Notes under the pieces: model-generated
Seen by the model: only the letters and a program-made list of their open reading frames with translations
Told to the model about the DNA's origin: nothing
Databases searched by the model: none
Assembly: GCF_023205095.1 (NCBI RefSeq)
Contig: NZ_CP046242.1
Location: 795,001-859,000 of the forward strand
Length of the DNA stretch: 64,000 nt
Reading direction: 5' to 3'
DNA from: Bizionia sp. M204
GTDB lineage: Bacteria; Bacteroidota; Bacteroidia; Flavobacteriales; Flavobacteriaceae
Program-made: the position numbers and the translations under genes
In this document: positions 36,438-45,190 of the stretch, piece after piece
How the letters are laid out: each line of letters starts with the position of its first letter
How positions within the stretch are numbered: the first letter of the stretch is position 1

Positions 36438-38654
36438 CTATTTCTGTTTTATATAATAGCCTGCTTTTGGCTTTGTTAGATAGCCTGCTTTTTCGAGTTT
36501 AGATAAATGGTAGTCGACTGTACGTTCCTGTATTTTTAGACCTTTTCCTATTTCAACTGCTTTTTTTCTTTCAAACTCTTGTGGTAATTGATTAAAGAAA
36601 TTGTTTTTTGGTGATGTAGGTTTAAAATCTATAGTTGCGCCTTGATTTGGTAAATTTTTAAAAACTAACAAACTATGTTGAAGATAAATATCTGCTAAAA
36701 TTAGTGCGTTTTCAAAATCAATATCCGTACAAACTAAATCGGTATCGTGCAATTGATGCTCAAATTTACGCATCGCTGTAAATATCATACAGAAACGATA
36801 TACTATTAACCCTAAACGTTTTACTACACTTGTAGCATCTTGACTAACTAAATTGTATATTCTAAATAAATACTCATCAAACAATGGATTGAATTTTTCC
36901 CATTGTTCATCTGAAAGATGAATATTGGTAACGGTTGTATCTAAAAACCTAACCATTCTATACGTGTAATCTGAAAGCTGTTTAAAATGCTCTGTTAGGT
37001 TTACTGGATTGGATTTTGGCGATGGGTCCAACCAAACAGGATTTGAAGCAAAAACGTAAAATATAAATCTACTAAATAGACCATCTTCGGCAGATTGCAC
37101 AATATTTAAAATTTGATTTGGTGTCCCAGAAAGTACTACCGAAAGCCTGGGATTATCAATCTCTAAATACTCATTATTTGTTTTTCGTGATATTGATATT
37201 TTTTCGTGATGATAGGCTTTGCGCAATAAATCAGAATAAGAACCCCAATCATTTTTAAACGTTTGACCTAATGTATCTGCTTCGGTTTCGCAAATAATAC
37301 CAAACCCTTCATTATCTTGTAAATGTTTTATAATTTTTGCGTTGCTTGTATTGGCAGGAATAAAAACTACTTTAAATGGTGGTTCTTCGGGTTCTTCGGG
37401 TGCTTCTTCACCTTTTTTTAGGTATTTTTTAGCGTGTTTAATTGCTTCCATTTCTTTGTTAAAGTCTTTTTCGGCATCTATAGAATCTGACATTACCGCT
37501 TGATGGTATTTATCTGCTAACATTTTCGCAAAGGTTAAAGCACCTTTACCTGAAGCTGGTGGTGCTAATAAAAAAGAAAACAGATTTGGAAATACAACTT
37601 TACCACTATACAAGCCTGTAACATTTGGTAAGCATCCTGAAATTATTGAAAGTGCTCCTGTAAGAAATACATCTTTTTCCCTGTTATCTCTTAAAACTTC
37701 GATTCCCTTTCTAAATAATGCAGGAAGGCTATTGAATACACTTTCTGGAATACTGGGTGTAGATGTTAATAGTGAAAGGTTGTCAATACTTTGTTTTGCT
37801 TCTGGCTCAAATTCTTTCTCTTTTACATTGTTTGCAAACTTTGCAAACTTTGCAAAGTCTTGTGTATTATTTTGATATGCACTACGAACAGATGTTTTTA
37901 TTTCGCTTTCTTTTAAGTCGAAATTCACATTACAAAAATCTAATGTATCTATTTCTTGAATCCCAAACCTGTTGGCGTTTGACGCAAAAAGAAATATAAA
38001 ATTGTTTCTATTCCCTTCAAAATATTGCTCTTTTTGTTCTGTGAATTTAACACAGCGTTCTAATAATTCAAAGGTTGTTAATTGTGCTTCTTCCTTTTGT
38101 TTTATAACAACTTCAAAAGTATCTGCGTTACTATTTATAAAACAATCTTCATCAAACGATACAAAACATAAACGACATATATCTTTCCCAGAGGTATCAA
38201 TACCTATATTTAAAGCTTGTTCGTAATATTCTACAACTTGATTATACGCTTCCTTATGATGCTCTTTAGTAGTATTTACTTTTACGATTATCTTTATGCC
38301 TTTACCACTTGGGCTTATAAATGATGCCAAAGTATAAGGTGCTAATCGAGTTGTATTAATCACCTCTTGTAATTGATAAACTGAAAGTTTATCAATGTCT
38401 AATATTACATATTGACTATAGGCTTCAACCTTATCAATACTTCTACCATTAGTAAAAGTGCCAGATACTGTAAAAGCAATTAATTGCTTTTTAAGTTGAT
38501 CTGCTTCTTCTTTATTATCATTAGTCAATAAGGTTCTTATATTGCTTATTTCGGTTTTATAAGTACCTGTTTTAATATCATTAAGGATTTTTTCCAAAGG
38601 CTTATCCTCAACCTTGTTTACAAAGTCTTTAAAGACTGATACGACAGCTTGCAT
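36438..38654 (-). CDS. VirE N-terminal and DUF3987 primase-helicase-like protein
   Basis: 738 residues. Residues about 1-190 form a VirE_N/BT4734-like domain (VILDIDKLS, PSGKGIKIIVKV, CRLCFVSFD), as found with primase-like proteins. From about 300 there is a DUF3987 ATPase with Walker A FLLAPPASGKGALTFAK and LSGTPNQILNIVQ, and the C-terminus is a winged helix (KAVEIGKGLKIQERTVDYHLSKLE). Such proteins occur in Bacteroidota integrative elements and likely help replicate the excised circle. Confidence 0.88.
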   Translation of the reverse strand: MQAVVSVFKDFVNKVEDKPLEKILNDIKTGTYKTEISNIRTLLTNDNKEEADQLKKQLIAFTVSGTFTNGRSIDKVEAYSQYVILDIDKLSVYQLQEVINTTRLAPYTLASFISPSGKGIKIIVKVNTTKEHHKEAYNQVVEYYEQALNIGIDTSGKDICRLCFVSFDEDCFINSNADTFEVVIKQKEEAQLTTFELLERCVKFTEQKEQYFEGNRNNFIFLFASNANRFGIQEIDTLDFCNVNFDLKESEIKTSVRSAYQNNTQDFAKFAKFANNVKEKEFEPEAKQSIDNLSLLTSTPSIPESVFNSLPALFRKGIEVLRDNREKDVFLTGALSIISGCLPNVTGLYSGKVVFPNLFSFLLAPPASGKGALTFAKMLADKYHQAVMSDSIDAEKDFNKEMEAIKHAKKYLKKGEEAPEEPEEPPFKVVFIPANTSNAKIIKHLQDNEGFGIICETEADTLGQTFKNDWGSYSDLLRKAYHHEKISISRKTNNEYLEIDNPRLSVVLSGTPNQILNIVQSAEDGLFSRFIFYVFASNPVWLDPSPKSNPVNLTEHFKQLSDYTYRMVRFLDTTVTNIHLSDEQWEKFNPLFDEYLFRIYNLVSQDATSVVKRLGLIVYRFCMIFTAMRKFEHQLHDTDLVCTDIDFENALILADIYLQHSLLVFKNLPNQGATIDFKPTSPKNNFFNQLPQEFERKKAVEIGKGLKIQERTVDYHLSKLEKAGYLTKPKAGYYIKQK

Positions 38655-38659
38655 AAGTT

Positions 38660-38965
38660 TTAAATATTTGTAGTGTAATCTCTTCTATTAGTTTTAAAAG
38701 CTTTTTTGTAGTTCTTATCTAAAAGCTTTTGTACATCGCTCATTCTGTAATAGATTTTTGAGCCTATTTGAGAAAACGATACAATGCCATCATCTCTCCA
38801 AGTCTGTGCTGTACGCTTGCTAATATTCATTAGCTGTAGAAATTCTTGATTGTCTAAAAAAGTGTCCTCTGGCGACTTTTGATTTTCTTCGAGTTTTTTG
38901 TTTAGAACATCTAAACGATTTAGTAATTCTTTGTACTGTTGTACACTTAAAATAATTGCTTCCAT
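38660..38965 (-). CDS. Helix-turn-helix (MerR/HTH_17-like) protein
   Basis: 101 residues from the ATG at 38965; a longer frame begins at 38995. The C-terminal part has FLQLMNISKRTAQTWRDDGIVSFSQIGSKIYYRMSDVQKL, the excisionase-like HTH_17 fold with a wing. The N-terminal part is a coiled helix. It ends 6 bp before the primase-helicase gene. Such proteins commonly regulate or serve as excision factors in Bacteroidota elements. Confidence 0.82.
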   Translation of the reverse strand: MEAIILSVQQYKELLNRLDVLNKKLEENQKSPEDTFLDNQEFLQLMNISKRTAQTWRDDGIVSFSQIGSKIYYRMSDVQKLLDKNYKKAFKTNRRDYTTNI

Positions 38966-39057
38966 TACGATATATGTTTTAAAATTATACCGCAAGATTG
39001 CCTCAATGATAAGTTGTTATAGGTGTACCCTTATAAAACCCTTATAATTAGTGTATT

Positions 39058-41361
39058 TTAGTGAAGTGGATTGTTTTTTATGTATTCTAAAGTTTGTTTT
39101 TTATAATTTTCAGAAGTTGTTGAGGCATCTAATTCAGATTTAAGTTCTAAACCTATTTGTTCTGCTACCATATTACAAAGTGATGCTATGCCAATATTAG
39201 GTATTATCATTTTATCTCTTAATGCTTCTACAACACCCCTTAAAGCTCCCTTTTTTCTTGGTGTTAAAGTAGATTCACCCTTTATTGTGACACTTAAATC
39301 TTCAAGTAGTTTTAAGATATAAACAAACTTTTCTTCTGAAACCAAATCTTTTAAGTTCTTTTGAATAACCTTTTCTTTTCCATTATTATTAATTTGTTTA
39401 ATTAGATTTTGTTTAATCTCATTTAGATAATGAAGTTTGGTGTCTGTAATATAATTTACTTCTATATTATCAGTTAAATGCCTATATTTTTCGTTTTCTA
39501 TTTTTATATTTAGGTAGTAATCGTCATCTTTTTTTATGTTCTCCCAGTTAACTATATATTCATTAATAATTTTTAATAGTCTTTTTAAGAAGCCTACGTT
39601 ACCATCCAGATAAATTTCTTTGATGTATGAATTTATTATTTCTGTATAGTTGAAGTATTGAAGCTGTATTTCATCTGAAGATTTTTTTATTTCAAATTTA
39701 TCATCATCTAAAACAAGAAGAAATTCAAATTTATTAATAGCTTCTATTTTTTCGACTATATCTTTTGTACTATGATTTATATGGCCTGTTTGTGGTAATG
39801 CATTTAGTGTTGTTTTTTTAGGTACAGATTGCATATCATTTATTTGGTGGCTTTTACTATTACCTATCAAGCCTTTTTTAAAATCCTGCAAGACGTTTTC
39901 AGTTGCTTCTTTAAATATTTGAAAATGATTAGTGTAATGTTTCCAAACGTGCATCGCATACTTATTATCATATTCATTTGCTTTATACTCCATTTGGTTT
40001 GGATGCCAATAGGTGTCGTGATAAATTCTTTTAAATGCTTCTGCTCGTTTTTCTGGTATGTGTGTTTTAAATTGATTTACCGATAATGTTAGATATTTAT
40101 TAATTTCAAAATCATTTAAAGGTTTTATTTTTTCATAAATAGACTTTAAAAACACATTGTATAAATCACCAGAAATGTATGTATCAAAATACTTGGGGTC
40201 GAAAGTATAGGTTTCCCAAAGGTCGTCGCAATTCTTCTTGTACTCAACTGATTCAATCGCTAAACGCTTTTCTAACTCCTCTACTAACAAAACTTCTTCG
40301 TTTTTATCATTCTTGTATTGATTGTACATATCTGGTTTAACGTTTTTAGTTTTATTTTCAACACTTATAGATTCTAACTTATTTAATTCTTTATCAATTA
40401 TTGTGATTAATTCTTTGATAGATGTAAATTCATTAGGAAACAGAAGTTTTTCTTTATCAATATAAATCGGTTCTTCTGGATCTTCATATTCAACATCAAA
40501 AAAAGTTTTTGTTTTCCTTAAATATCCAAGCTCTAATTGTTTCTCTTTAGTGTGTTTTTCTTCTATTTTTTTATACGCTCTATCGGTTTCTTCTTTAGAA
40601 TAAAAACATTCCTGGGCTGTTTTCATACTCCATAAATACCAACCTATATCCTCTTTTAAATACTCTAAAGCATCTTTTTCTAAATTGGTAATATTTTTAA
40701 TAAGGTTATACAACTGTAAATTACTGATGAGTTGACCTCTTAAATTATCTAAAGTAGCCGATAATTCGTCGTTAATTTTTTTTGAATCCCTTTCCTTAAC
40801 TTCAGCTTTCATTTTATCAATAATAGCATCCAGTTTAGGTTTTTTCTTTTCTTCTTCTACTGATTCTAATATGCTTTTAAACTTTGATAGCCTTTCAGCT
40901 AATGCCATATATTTTATAAAATCTTCTATTTCGTTTTTATCAAAACTATAAAGCTCATCATTTAAAACAGCTTCAAAATACATTTCATCTTCTTGCTCTA
41001 CTTTTTCAGCTGTTAGATATTCCTCTGCAAGTAGTTCAATGCCTTCGTAATAATTACTTATGAAATTCCTGCAAATACGCTCACGGTAGCTATAAAAATC
41101 TCCTTCGTGTTGTTCTAATTCATATTTATTTAGAAAAGCAGAAATATATCCGGCAACATTTGAGTTACATTTTGATATTTTCTTTTGCAGTTTCTTTATT
41201 TCCCTTTTGGTTAACTTGTCTTTTTCATCATCATTAATACAGGTAGAATAAAGCATTCTGTCCTTTTCGCTATTATCATAGCTAATTGATTCTAATCTAC
41301 CATCTATAACTTCTGTTAAACGGTCTAATATTTTGATTTCTATTTTTGAAAATTCACCCAT
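39058..41361 (-). CDS. Large coiled protein of unknown function next to the integrase
   Basis: 767 residues, no domain recognised. Long helical, Lys/Glu-rich segments dominate (RLTEVIDGRLESISYDNSEKD, KKIEEKHTKEKQLELG, ELEKRLAIESVEYKKN). The C-terminus has a compact part LTPRKKGALRGVVEALRDKM followed by NIGIASLCNMVAEQIGLEL that looks like a defined small domain. Starts 1 bp after the integrase stop, so it is probably translated with it. No P-loop or nuclease motif seen. Confidence 0.65.
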   Translation of the reverse strand: MGEFSKIEIKILDRLTEVIDGRLESISYDNSEKDRMLYSTCINDDEKDKLTKREIKKLQKKISKCNSNVAGYISAFLNKYELEQHEGDFYSYRERICRNFISNYYEGIELLAEEYLTAEKVEQEDEMYFEAVLNDELYSFDKNEIEDFIKYMALAERLSKFKSILESVEEEKKKPKLDAIIDKMKAEVKERDSKKINDELSATLDNLRGQLISNLQLYNLIKNITNLEKDALEYLKEDIGWYLWSMKTAQECFYSKEETDRAYKKIEEKHTKEKQLELGYLRKTKTFFDVEYEDPEEPIYIDKEKLLFPNEFTSIKELITIIDKELNKLESISVENKTKNVKPDMYNQYKNDKNEEVLLVEELEKRLAIESVEYKKNCDDLWETYTFDPKYFDTYISGDLYNVFLKSIYEKIKPLNDFEINKYLTLSVNQFKTHIPEKRAEAFKRIYHDTYWHPNQMEYKANEYDNKYAMHVWKHYTNHFQIFKEATENVLQDFKKGLIGNSKSHQINDMQSVPKKTTLNALPQTGHINHSTKDIVEKIEAINKFEFLLVLDDDKFEIKKSSDEIQLQYFNYTEIINSYIKEIYLDGNVGFLKRLLKIINEYIVNWENIKKDDDYYLNIKIENEKYRHLTDNIEVNYITDTKLHYLNEIKQNLIKQINNNGKEKVIQKNLKDLVSEEKFVYILKLLEDLSVTIKGESTLTPRKKGALRGVVEALRDKMIIPNIGIASLCNMVAEQIGLELKSELDASTTSENYKKQTLEYIKNNPLH

Positions 41362-41362
41362 A

Positions 41363-42580
41363 TTAATTGATGTATTTATCTACCGCATTATCTAACTCAC
41401 TACTTATAATTTTTGCATAAACTTGTGTAATACCAATATCTGAATGGTCCATTAATTTAGATACGTGTTCTATTCTCATTCCATTATTTAACGCTCTGGT
41501 AGCAAAAGTATGCCTACTTATATGAAACGATAAATTAAAAGGTAATTCTAAACGTTTGCCTATTTTTCTCAAATACATATTACTTAATGCTATTGCTCTA
41601 CCTGTTATTAAATTTCTATGCTCTTTATCAGTAAAATATGTTTTATCAATATTTGCAAAAGGGAAAATTATATCTTCTTGCTTCTGGTCTTTTTGTTGAT
41701 ACCTCTCTAATATCTCAACTGCTTTTTGACCTATTTTAACGCTGTGCTGTCTGTTAGTCTTTCTGATGATTTTTGTTATTCTTCCGTTTACTTTATCGTA
41801 GTTTTTCCATTTAAGCTCCAGCATATCCCCAAATCTTAAACCACCTGCAAAGACTGAAAAAATAAACATATCTTTTATAATCTGCGCTTTATCTTTATTT
41901 GAAACTTCCAAATTCATAAAAGCTTTAAATTGTACCGCAGTTAGATAGCGTTTTGTACTCTTTTCTTTCTTTACTGTGAACTTGTTAAAAGGAAATAAAT
42001 CCAAAGGTATTAAATCTTCTCTTTGTGCTTCCTTAAACATAATCTTCATAATCTTTAAAGAAAAATTTATAGTTGTATTGTTGTTGCCTAAAGTAGAGCT
42101 GCAATAAGATGCGTAATCCTTTAGCGTGGTTACTGTAATATCTTCAAACATTAATTCACGATGCCCTACAAACTTTTCAAACTTCTTTAAATAGGTTTTA
42201 TAGTTTTTGTAAGTTGAGTAAGCTAAAGTGTCTTTTAGCTTCTCACACCGATTATCTGAATAATCAAAGAAGTTTGTTAAGGGTTTACCTTTTATGGCCT
42301 CTTTTAGCTTTCTTGCAGTTGTAGATTGGTTCCTTCTTTCAAGGTCTGCAATTTCACCTTTTGCATCAGCTACCTTTTGAGATATGTAAGCATTTAGTCT
42401 TGTTGAATTACTGTGATTCTTCTTTACTTTTTGCTTATCTTCATCCCATTCATTAGGCTTTAATTTTAGACTTAAAGAAATGAATTTAGTTTTACGGTCT
42501 TTGATAACTCTTAAATAAAGAGGTGCTTCGCCTGCTTTATCTACTTTGTTATTTCTTAAAATTAGTTTTATTGAAGACAT
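41363..42580 (-). CDS. Tyrosine recombinase (Bacteroidota type, integrase of the element)
   Basis: 405 residues. N-terminal Arm-DNA-binding domain (IKLILRNNKVDKAGEAPLYL, LSLKLKPNEWD), a SAM-like core-binding domain (about 105-205) and the catalytic domain: Arg249 in GGLRFGDML, His353/Arg356 in HISRHTFATRAL, His379 in MDHSDIG and the nucleophile Tyr388 in QVYAKI. Complete set of catalytic residues. Located at the right end, 183 bp from the core repeat, as expected for the enzyme that joins the element to AACACCGTGT sites. Confidence 0.93.
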   Translation of the reverse strand: MSSIKLILRNNKVDKAGEAPLYLRVIKDRKTKFISLSLKLKPNEWDEDKQKVKKNHSNSTRLNAYISQKVADAKGEIADLERRNQSTTARKLKEAIKGKPLTNFFDYSDNRCEKLKDTLAYSTYKNYKTYLKKFEKFVGHRELMFEDITVTTLKDYASYCSSTLGNNNTTINFSLKIMKIMFKEAQREDLIPLDLFPFNKFTVKKEKSTKRYLTAVQFKAFMNLEVSNKDKAQIIKDMFIFSVFAGGLRFGDMLELKWKNYDKVNGRITKIIRKTNRQHSVKIGQKAVEILERYQQKDQKQEDIIFPFANIDKTYFTDKEHRNLITGRAIALSNMYLRKIGKRLELPFNLSFHISRHTFATRALNNGMRIEHVSKLMDHSDIGITQVYAKIISSELDNAVDKYIN

Positions 42581-42762
42581 AAAGTACTGTTTTTAAAGGT
42601 GTGCAAAGCGATGCAACCGAGTACCAAGGTACAACAATAGGTACAACAAAACAAGCATTATAGCGCATTTTGTTGCATTATATTACTTTAGTCAAAATCT
42701 CTAATGTACTGTATTTAAAGGGTTTTAGTGTAATTTAAAGAAAGAGAGTGAAGTATCTATAT
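42581..42762. other. Right end of the element, integrase leader and arm sites
   Basis: Contains the promoter region of the leftward integrase. At 42628-42648 GGTACAACA occurs twice (12 bp apart), matching the left-end doublet at 24939. The end is TATCTATAT before the core. Confidence 0.6.
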
Positions 42763-42772
42763 AACACCGTGT
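42763..42772. repeat. attR core of the integrative element
   Basis: AACACCGTGT, identical to 24868-24877. The bases to its right are the rest of the cassette site. Confidence 0.8.
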
Positions 42773-42893
42773 ATAATTCATTGCTAGTTATAGCCTACTT
42801 ACGAAAGTCCTCGCGGACTTTCTATCTGTGATTTATTTGCTAAATTAGTTGCTTAAACACGCAACGAAATCATACACAAAACCGTTGTGCATA
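42763..42893 (+). repeat. Right fragment of attC-like site 9
   Basis: After the core it continues TATAATTCATTGC, the inner hairpin GAAAGTCCTCGCGGACTTTC and ends in GTTGTGCATA (42884-42893), which opens cassette 10. With 24861-24877 it rebuilds a complete class A site. Confidence 0.88.
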
Positions 42894-43541
42894 ATGTTGA
42901 AAAAACTACTTCTAATAATATTATTTCTATCAAATTTATCCTTTTCACAAACGGATAAAGACAACTACGAAATTTATTCAAAAGTAATTTCAGAACAACT
43001 TAAATTCGGAATAGACAATAAAACTGACTCAATAATTTTGATTGAACAGTATGTTCCAAAATTTCCGCCCGAATTTGATATTGTAGCGGATTTTACAGCT
43101 GACAGTATTCCGGATTGGGCTTATAATTTTCTTTATACCCAAACATACAGAAATGAGGAATTTGTAAATAGAATAAAAAATGACAAAGAATTAAAAAACG
43201 CAATTAAAGAATTTACGACTGATTTCATTAATCACCCAAAATTGAATGCAGAATTACTTAAAACTGACAGATTAAATATTCAAATCATAACTTCAGAAAA
43301 ATACTATTCCTATTTCGGAAAAAAATTTAAGCGAATTGACAAAGCTTGGAAACGGATTAAGAAAAAATACGGGACAAGAAGCGTTATTGAATTTTCAAAA
43401 GTAAAATACTATAAAAATTTTGCTACTGTGTTCTATGAACATCATTGTGGTGGACTTTGTGGCTCGGGAAATATGGTAGTCTTTGAAAAGAAAAATGGAA
43501 AATGGGTAATCTTGTCTGAAATCAACTTTAGGATGTCCTAA
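42894..43541 (+). CDS. Secreted protein of unknown function (cassette 10)
   Basis: About 215 residues. I prefer the ATG at 42894 because it gives MLKKLLLIILFLSNLSFSQ, a proper signal peptide; the longer frame from 42849 would read through the recombination site. The mature part has FPPEFDIVADFTADSIPDW and a C-terminal FYEHHCGGLCGSGNMVVFEKKNGKWVI, a two-Cys turn reminiscent of small periplasmic domains. Function unknown. The ATG directly follows the cassette start arm GTTGTGCATA. Confidence 0.75.
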   Translation: MLKKLLLIILFLSNLSFSQTDKDNYEIYSKVISEQLKFGIDNKTDSIILIEQYVPKFPPEFDIVADFTADSIPDWAYNFLYTQTYRNEEFVNRIKNDKELKNAIKEFTTDFINHPKLNAELLKTDRLNIQIITSEKYYSYFGKKFKRIDKAWKRIKKKYGTRSVIEFSKVKYYKNFATVFYEHHCGGLCGSGNMVVFEKKNGKWVILSEINFRMS

Positions 43542-43554
43542 AAAATAAAAACAC

Positions 43555-43695
43555 TATGCACAACAATGTATAACCGCAATTACGGCGGATTCGACTGCGT
43601 CCGAATCCACTCGGTAATTGCTAAGGTCAGTTCTAAAACCGAATATTTTCGCTAACTTGGCCGTAACTGACGGTTATACGAGACCGTTTTGCTTC
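43555..43695 (+). repeat. attC-like site 10 (class B body)
   Basis: Left arm TATGCACAAC closes cassette 10; right arm GTTTTGCTTC (43686-43695) opens an eleventh unit with no far end seen. Body nearly identical to site 7, including GGATTCG / CGAATCC inner stem. Confidence 0.85.
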
Positions 43696-43725
43696 AGTAT
43701 GACGTACATTATAAAAAAATAGAAA

Positions 43726-44193
43726 ATGACCCAATCTGAATTCATAATTTTAAATTTTAAAGAAATTAGGAGAAAAAGCCTCAAACTTTGGAAAGCACTT
43801 CCTAAAAACTATTATAATTGGAAACCTGACGAAGAAGCAATGACTGCAATAGAAATGATTCGACACGTTTTAGAAGCTGATTATGGGTGGAATATTATAA
43901 TTAATAATGGGAGTATGAAAAGTTATAAAACACCTTGGAAGAATAGGCCATTTATTAGCGTTAATGACGAACTTGATTTTGCCGAACCTTATAGAAACAT
44001 ATTTTTAGAAAGTGTTAAACAATTTTCGGATCAAGAGTTAAGCGAAATTGAAATTGTTCACCCTGGAAATGGAAGTAAGAAAAACCTTGGAAATTATCTG
44101 TTACGGATTGGTTATCACGAATCTGTACACGCAGGACAATTCCTTTCGTATTTAAGAGCAATGAAAATTAATAGACCTGAAATTTGGGATTAA
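43726..44193 (+). CDS. DinB/YfiT-like putative metal-dependent protein (open cassette 11)
   Basis: 155 residues, four-helix DinB fold: LPKNYYNWKPDEEAMTAIEM, RHVLEADYGW (His47) and the end motif GYHESVHAGQFLSYLR with His131 and His135, the three His of the family's metal site. DinB-like proteins act as thiol transferases or detoxification enzymes; substrate unknown. It follows site 10 and has no closing arm (expected GAAGCAAAAC), so either the right end of the array is decayed or the gene is ordinary chromosome. Confidence 0.85.
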   Translation: MTQSEFIILNFKEIRRKSLKLWKALPKNYYNWKPDEEAMTAIEMIRHVLEADYGWNIIINNGSMKSYKTPWKNRPFISVNDELDFAEPYRNIFLESVKQFSDQELSEIEIVHPGNGSKKNLGNYLLRIGYHESVHAGQFLSYLRAMKINRPEIWD

Positions 44194-44334
44194 AAAAACA
44201 GTACTTATTTTAGTTCAATTATTTGGTGGTAGCAAATTTACTACGTCTTATTTTTAGCAGGAAAATTTCACATTCAACCCCTATTATTCTTAAACATTAC
44301 CGTTAACAACTATATTAAAAACGTTAGAAACAGT

Positions 44335-45190
44335 ATGAAGGAAATAGTATTAAACGACGGAAATAAATTACCAATTCTAGGTTTTGGAACATACAAATCT
44401 ACAAAAAAAAGAAGGTATTCAATCTATAAAGAATGCTTTGAATATAGGTTGCAGAATGTTTTATACAGCCGCCAAGTATGATAATGAAAAAGAAGTTGGA
44501 AAAGCAATAAATGAAAGTGGAGTCGATAGAAAAGAAATTATCATAACCACAAAATTATGGCGTGAAAATTTAGGTTATGAAGAAGCTAAAAAAGCTTTTA
44601 ACATATCACTTAAAAAACTTGGTTTGGATTACACTGACTTGTATTTAATCCATTGGCCTGCCAATGCAAAAAATTATAAGGATTGGCAAAAAACAAATGC
44701 CGATAGTTGGCGTGCTATGGAGGAGTTACAAGCTGACGGAAAAATAAAATCCATTGGCGTAAGCAATTTTTGGCAAGAACATTTAGAGGCACTTTTTCAA
44801 ACTGCAAATATAATTCCTGCTATCAATCAAATTGAGTTTCATCCTGGTTATTGGCAATCAGAATTGGTAAAGTTTTGTAAAAAGAATACCATTGCAGTTG
44901 AATCTTGGTCGCCTTTAGCCAGAGGAAAAGTCTTTGGAAATGAACTATTACAATCTATAGCTAGAAAACACAATAAATCTGTAGCTCAAATTTGTTTAAG
45001 ATGGATAACGCAACATGAAACCATCGTCATCCCGAAATCAAATACATTAAAACGAATTGAAGATAATATCAATATTTTTGATTTTAAATTATCAGAAGCT
45101 GAAATGAAGCAAATAAATGAACTTCCAGAAATGGGTTTTAGCGGAGAATTGCCTAACAATTGGCCAGAGGTATTGGATGTGAAAAATTAA
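44335..45190 (+). pseudogene. Aldo/keto reductase, frameshifted and active-site mutated
   Basis: An ATG at 44335 begins MKEIVLNDGNKLPILGFGTYK. A run of eight A (44403-44410) shifts the frame; the rest (KEGIQSIKNAL.. to 45190) is in the +1 frame and encodes a full aldo/keto reductase barrel with TKLW (Lys), YLIHWP (His), IGVSNF, NQIEFHP and VIPKS. The catalytic Asp of the usual RHIDTA is Tyr here (RMFYTA, codon TAT at 44462). Two separate defects point to decay, though the A run could also slip. It is not a single intact gene. Confidence 0.8.

Larger units (their letters stand above)
24868..42772 (-). mobile_element. 17.9-kb integrative element inserted in an attC-like site
   Basis: Ends are defined by the direct repeat AACACCGTGT at 24868-24877 and 42763-42772. 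All genes read leftward: tyrosine integrase at the right end, large coiled protein, HTH protein, VirE_N/DUF3987 primase-helicase, XRE regulator, type I hsdM-hsdS-hsdR, GHKL/STAS/membrane trio, small proteins, DUF6266. Joining the outer flanks restores an intact site with its two arms. No relaxase or conjugation gene was recognised, so it is better called an integrative, possibly mobilizable, element or genomic island than an ICE. Confidence 0.88.
14925..43695 (+). other. Integron-like gene-cassette array, interrupted by an integrative element
   Basis: Ten hairpin-forming sites separate ten closed gene units. The ends pair across each gene: 14925/15669, 15797/17696, 17824/18701, 18828/19734, 19862/21667, 21798/22529, 22656/23248, 23377/24071, 24200/24861 and 42884/43555 (first base of each end). 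In every case GTT plus 6-7 variable bases at the start is the exact reverse complement of the 9-10 bases ending in AAC at the far end. An eleventh unit opens at 43686 with no visible far end. The pattern is that of integron cassettes (R' at one end, R'' at the other). Units are 0.7-2 kb with one or two genes, nearly all rightward. No integrase is in the window. Confidence 0.85.

Noticed and set aside
42849-42893. TTG at 42849 as start of the cassette 10 gene
   Set aside because: It would put the recombination site inside the protein and spoil a good signal peptide starting at the ATG at 42894.
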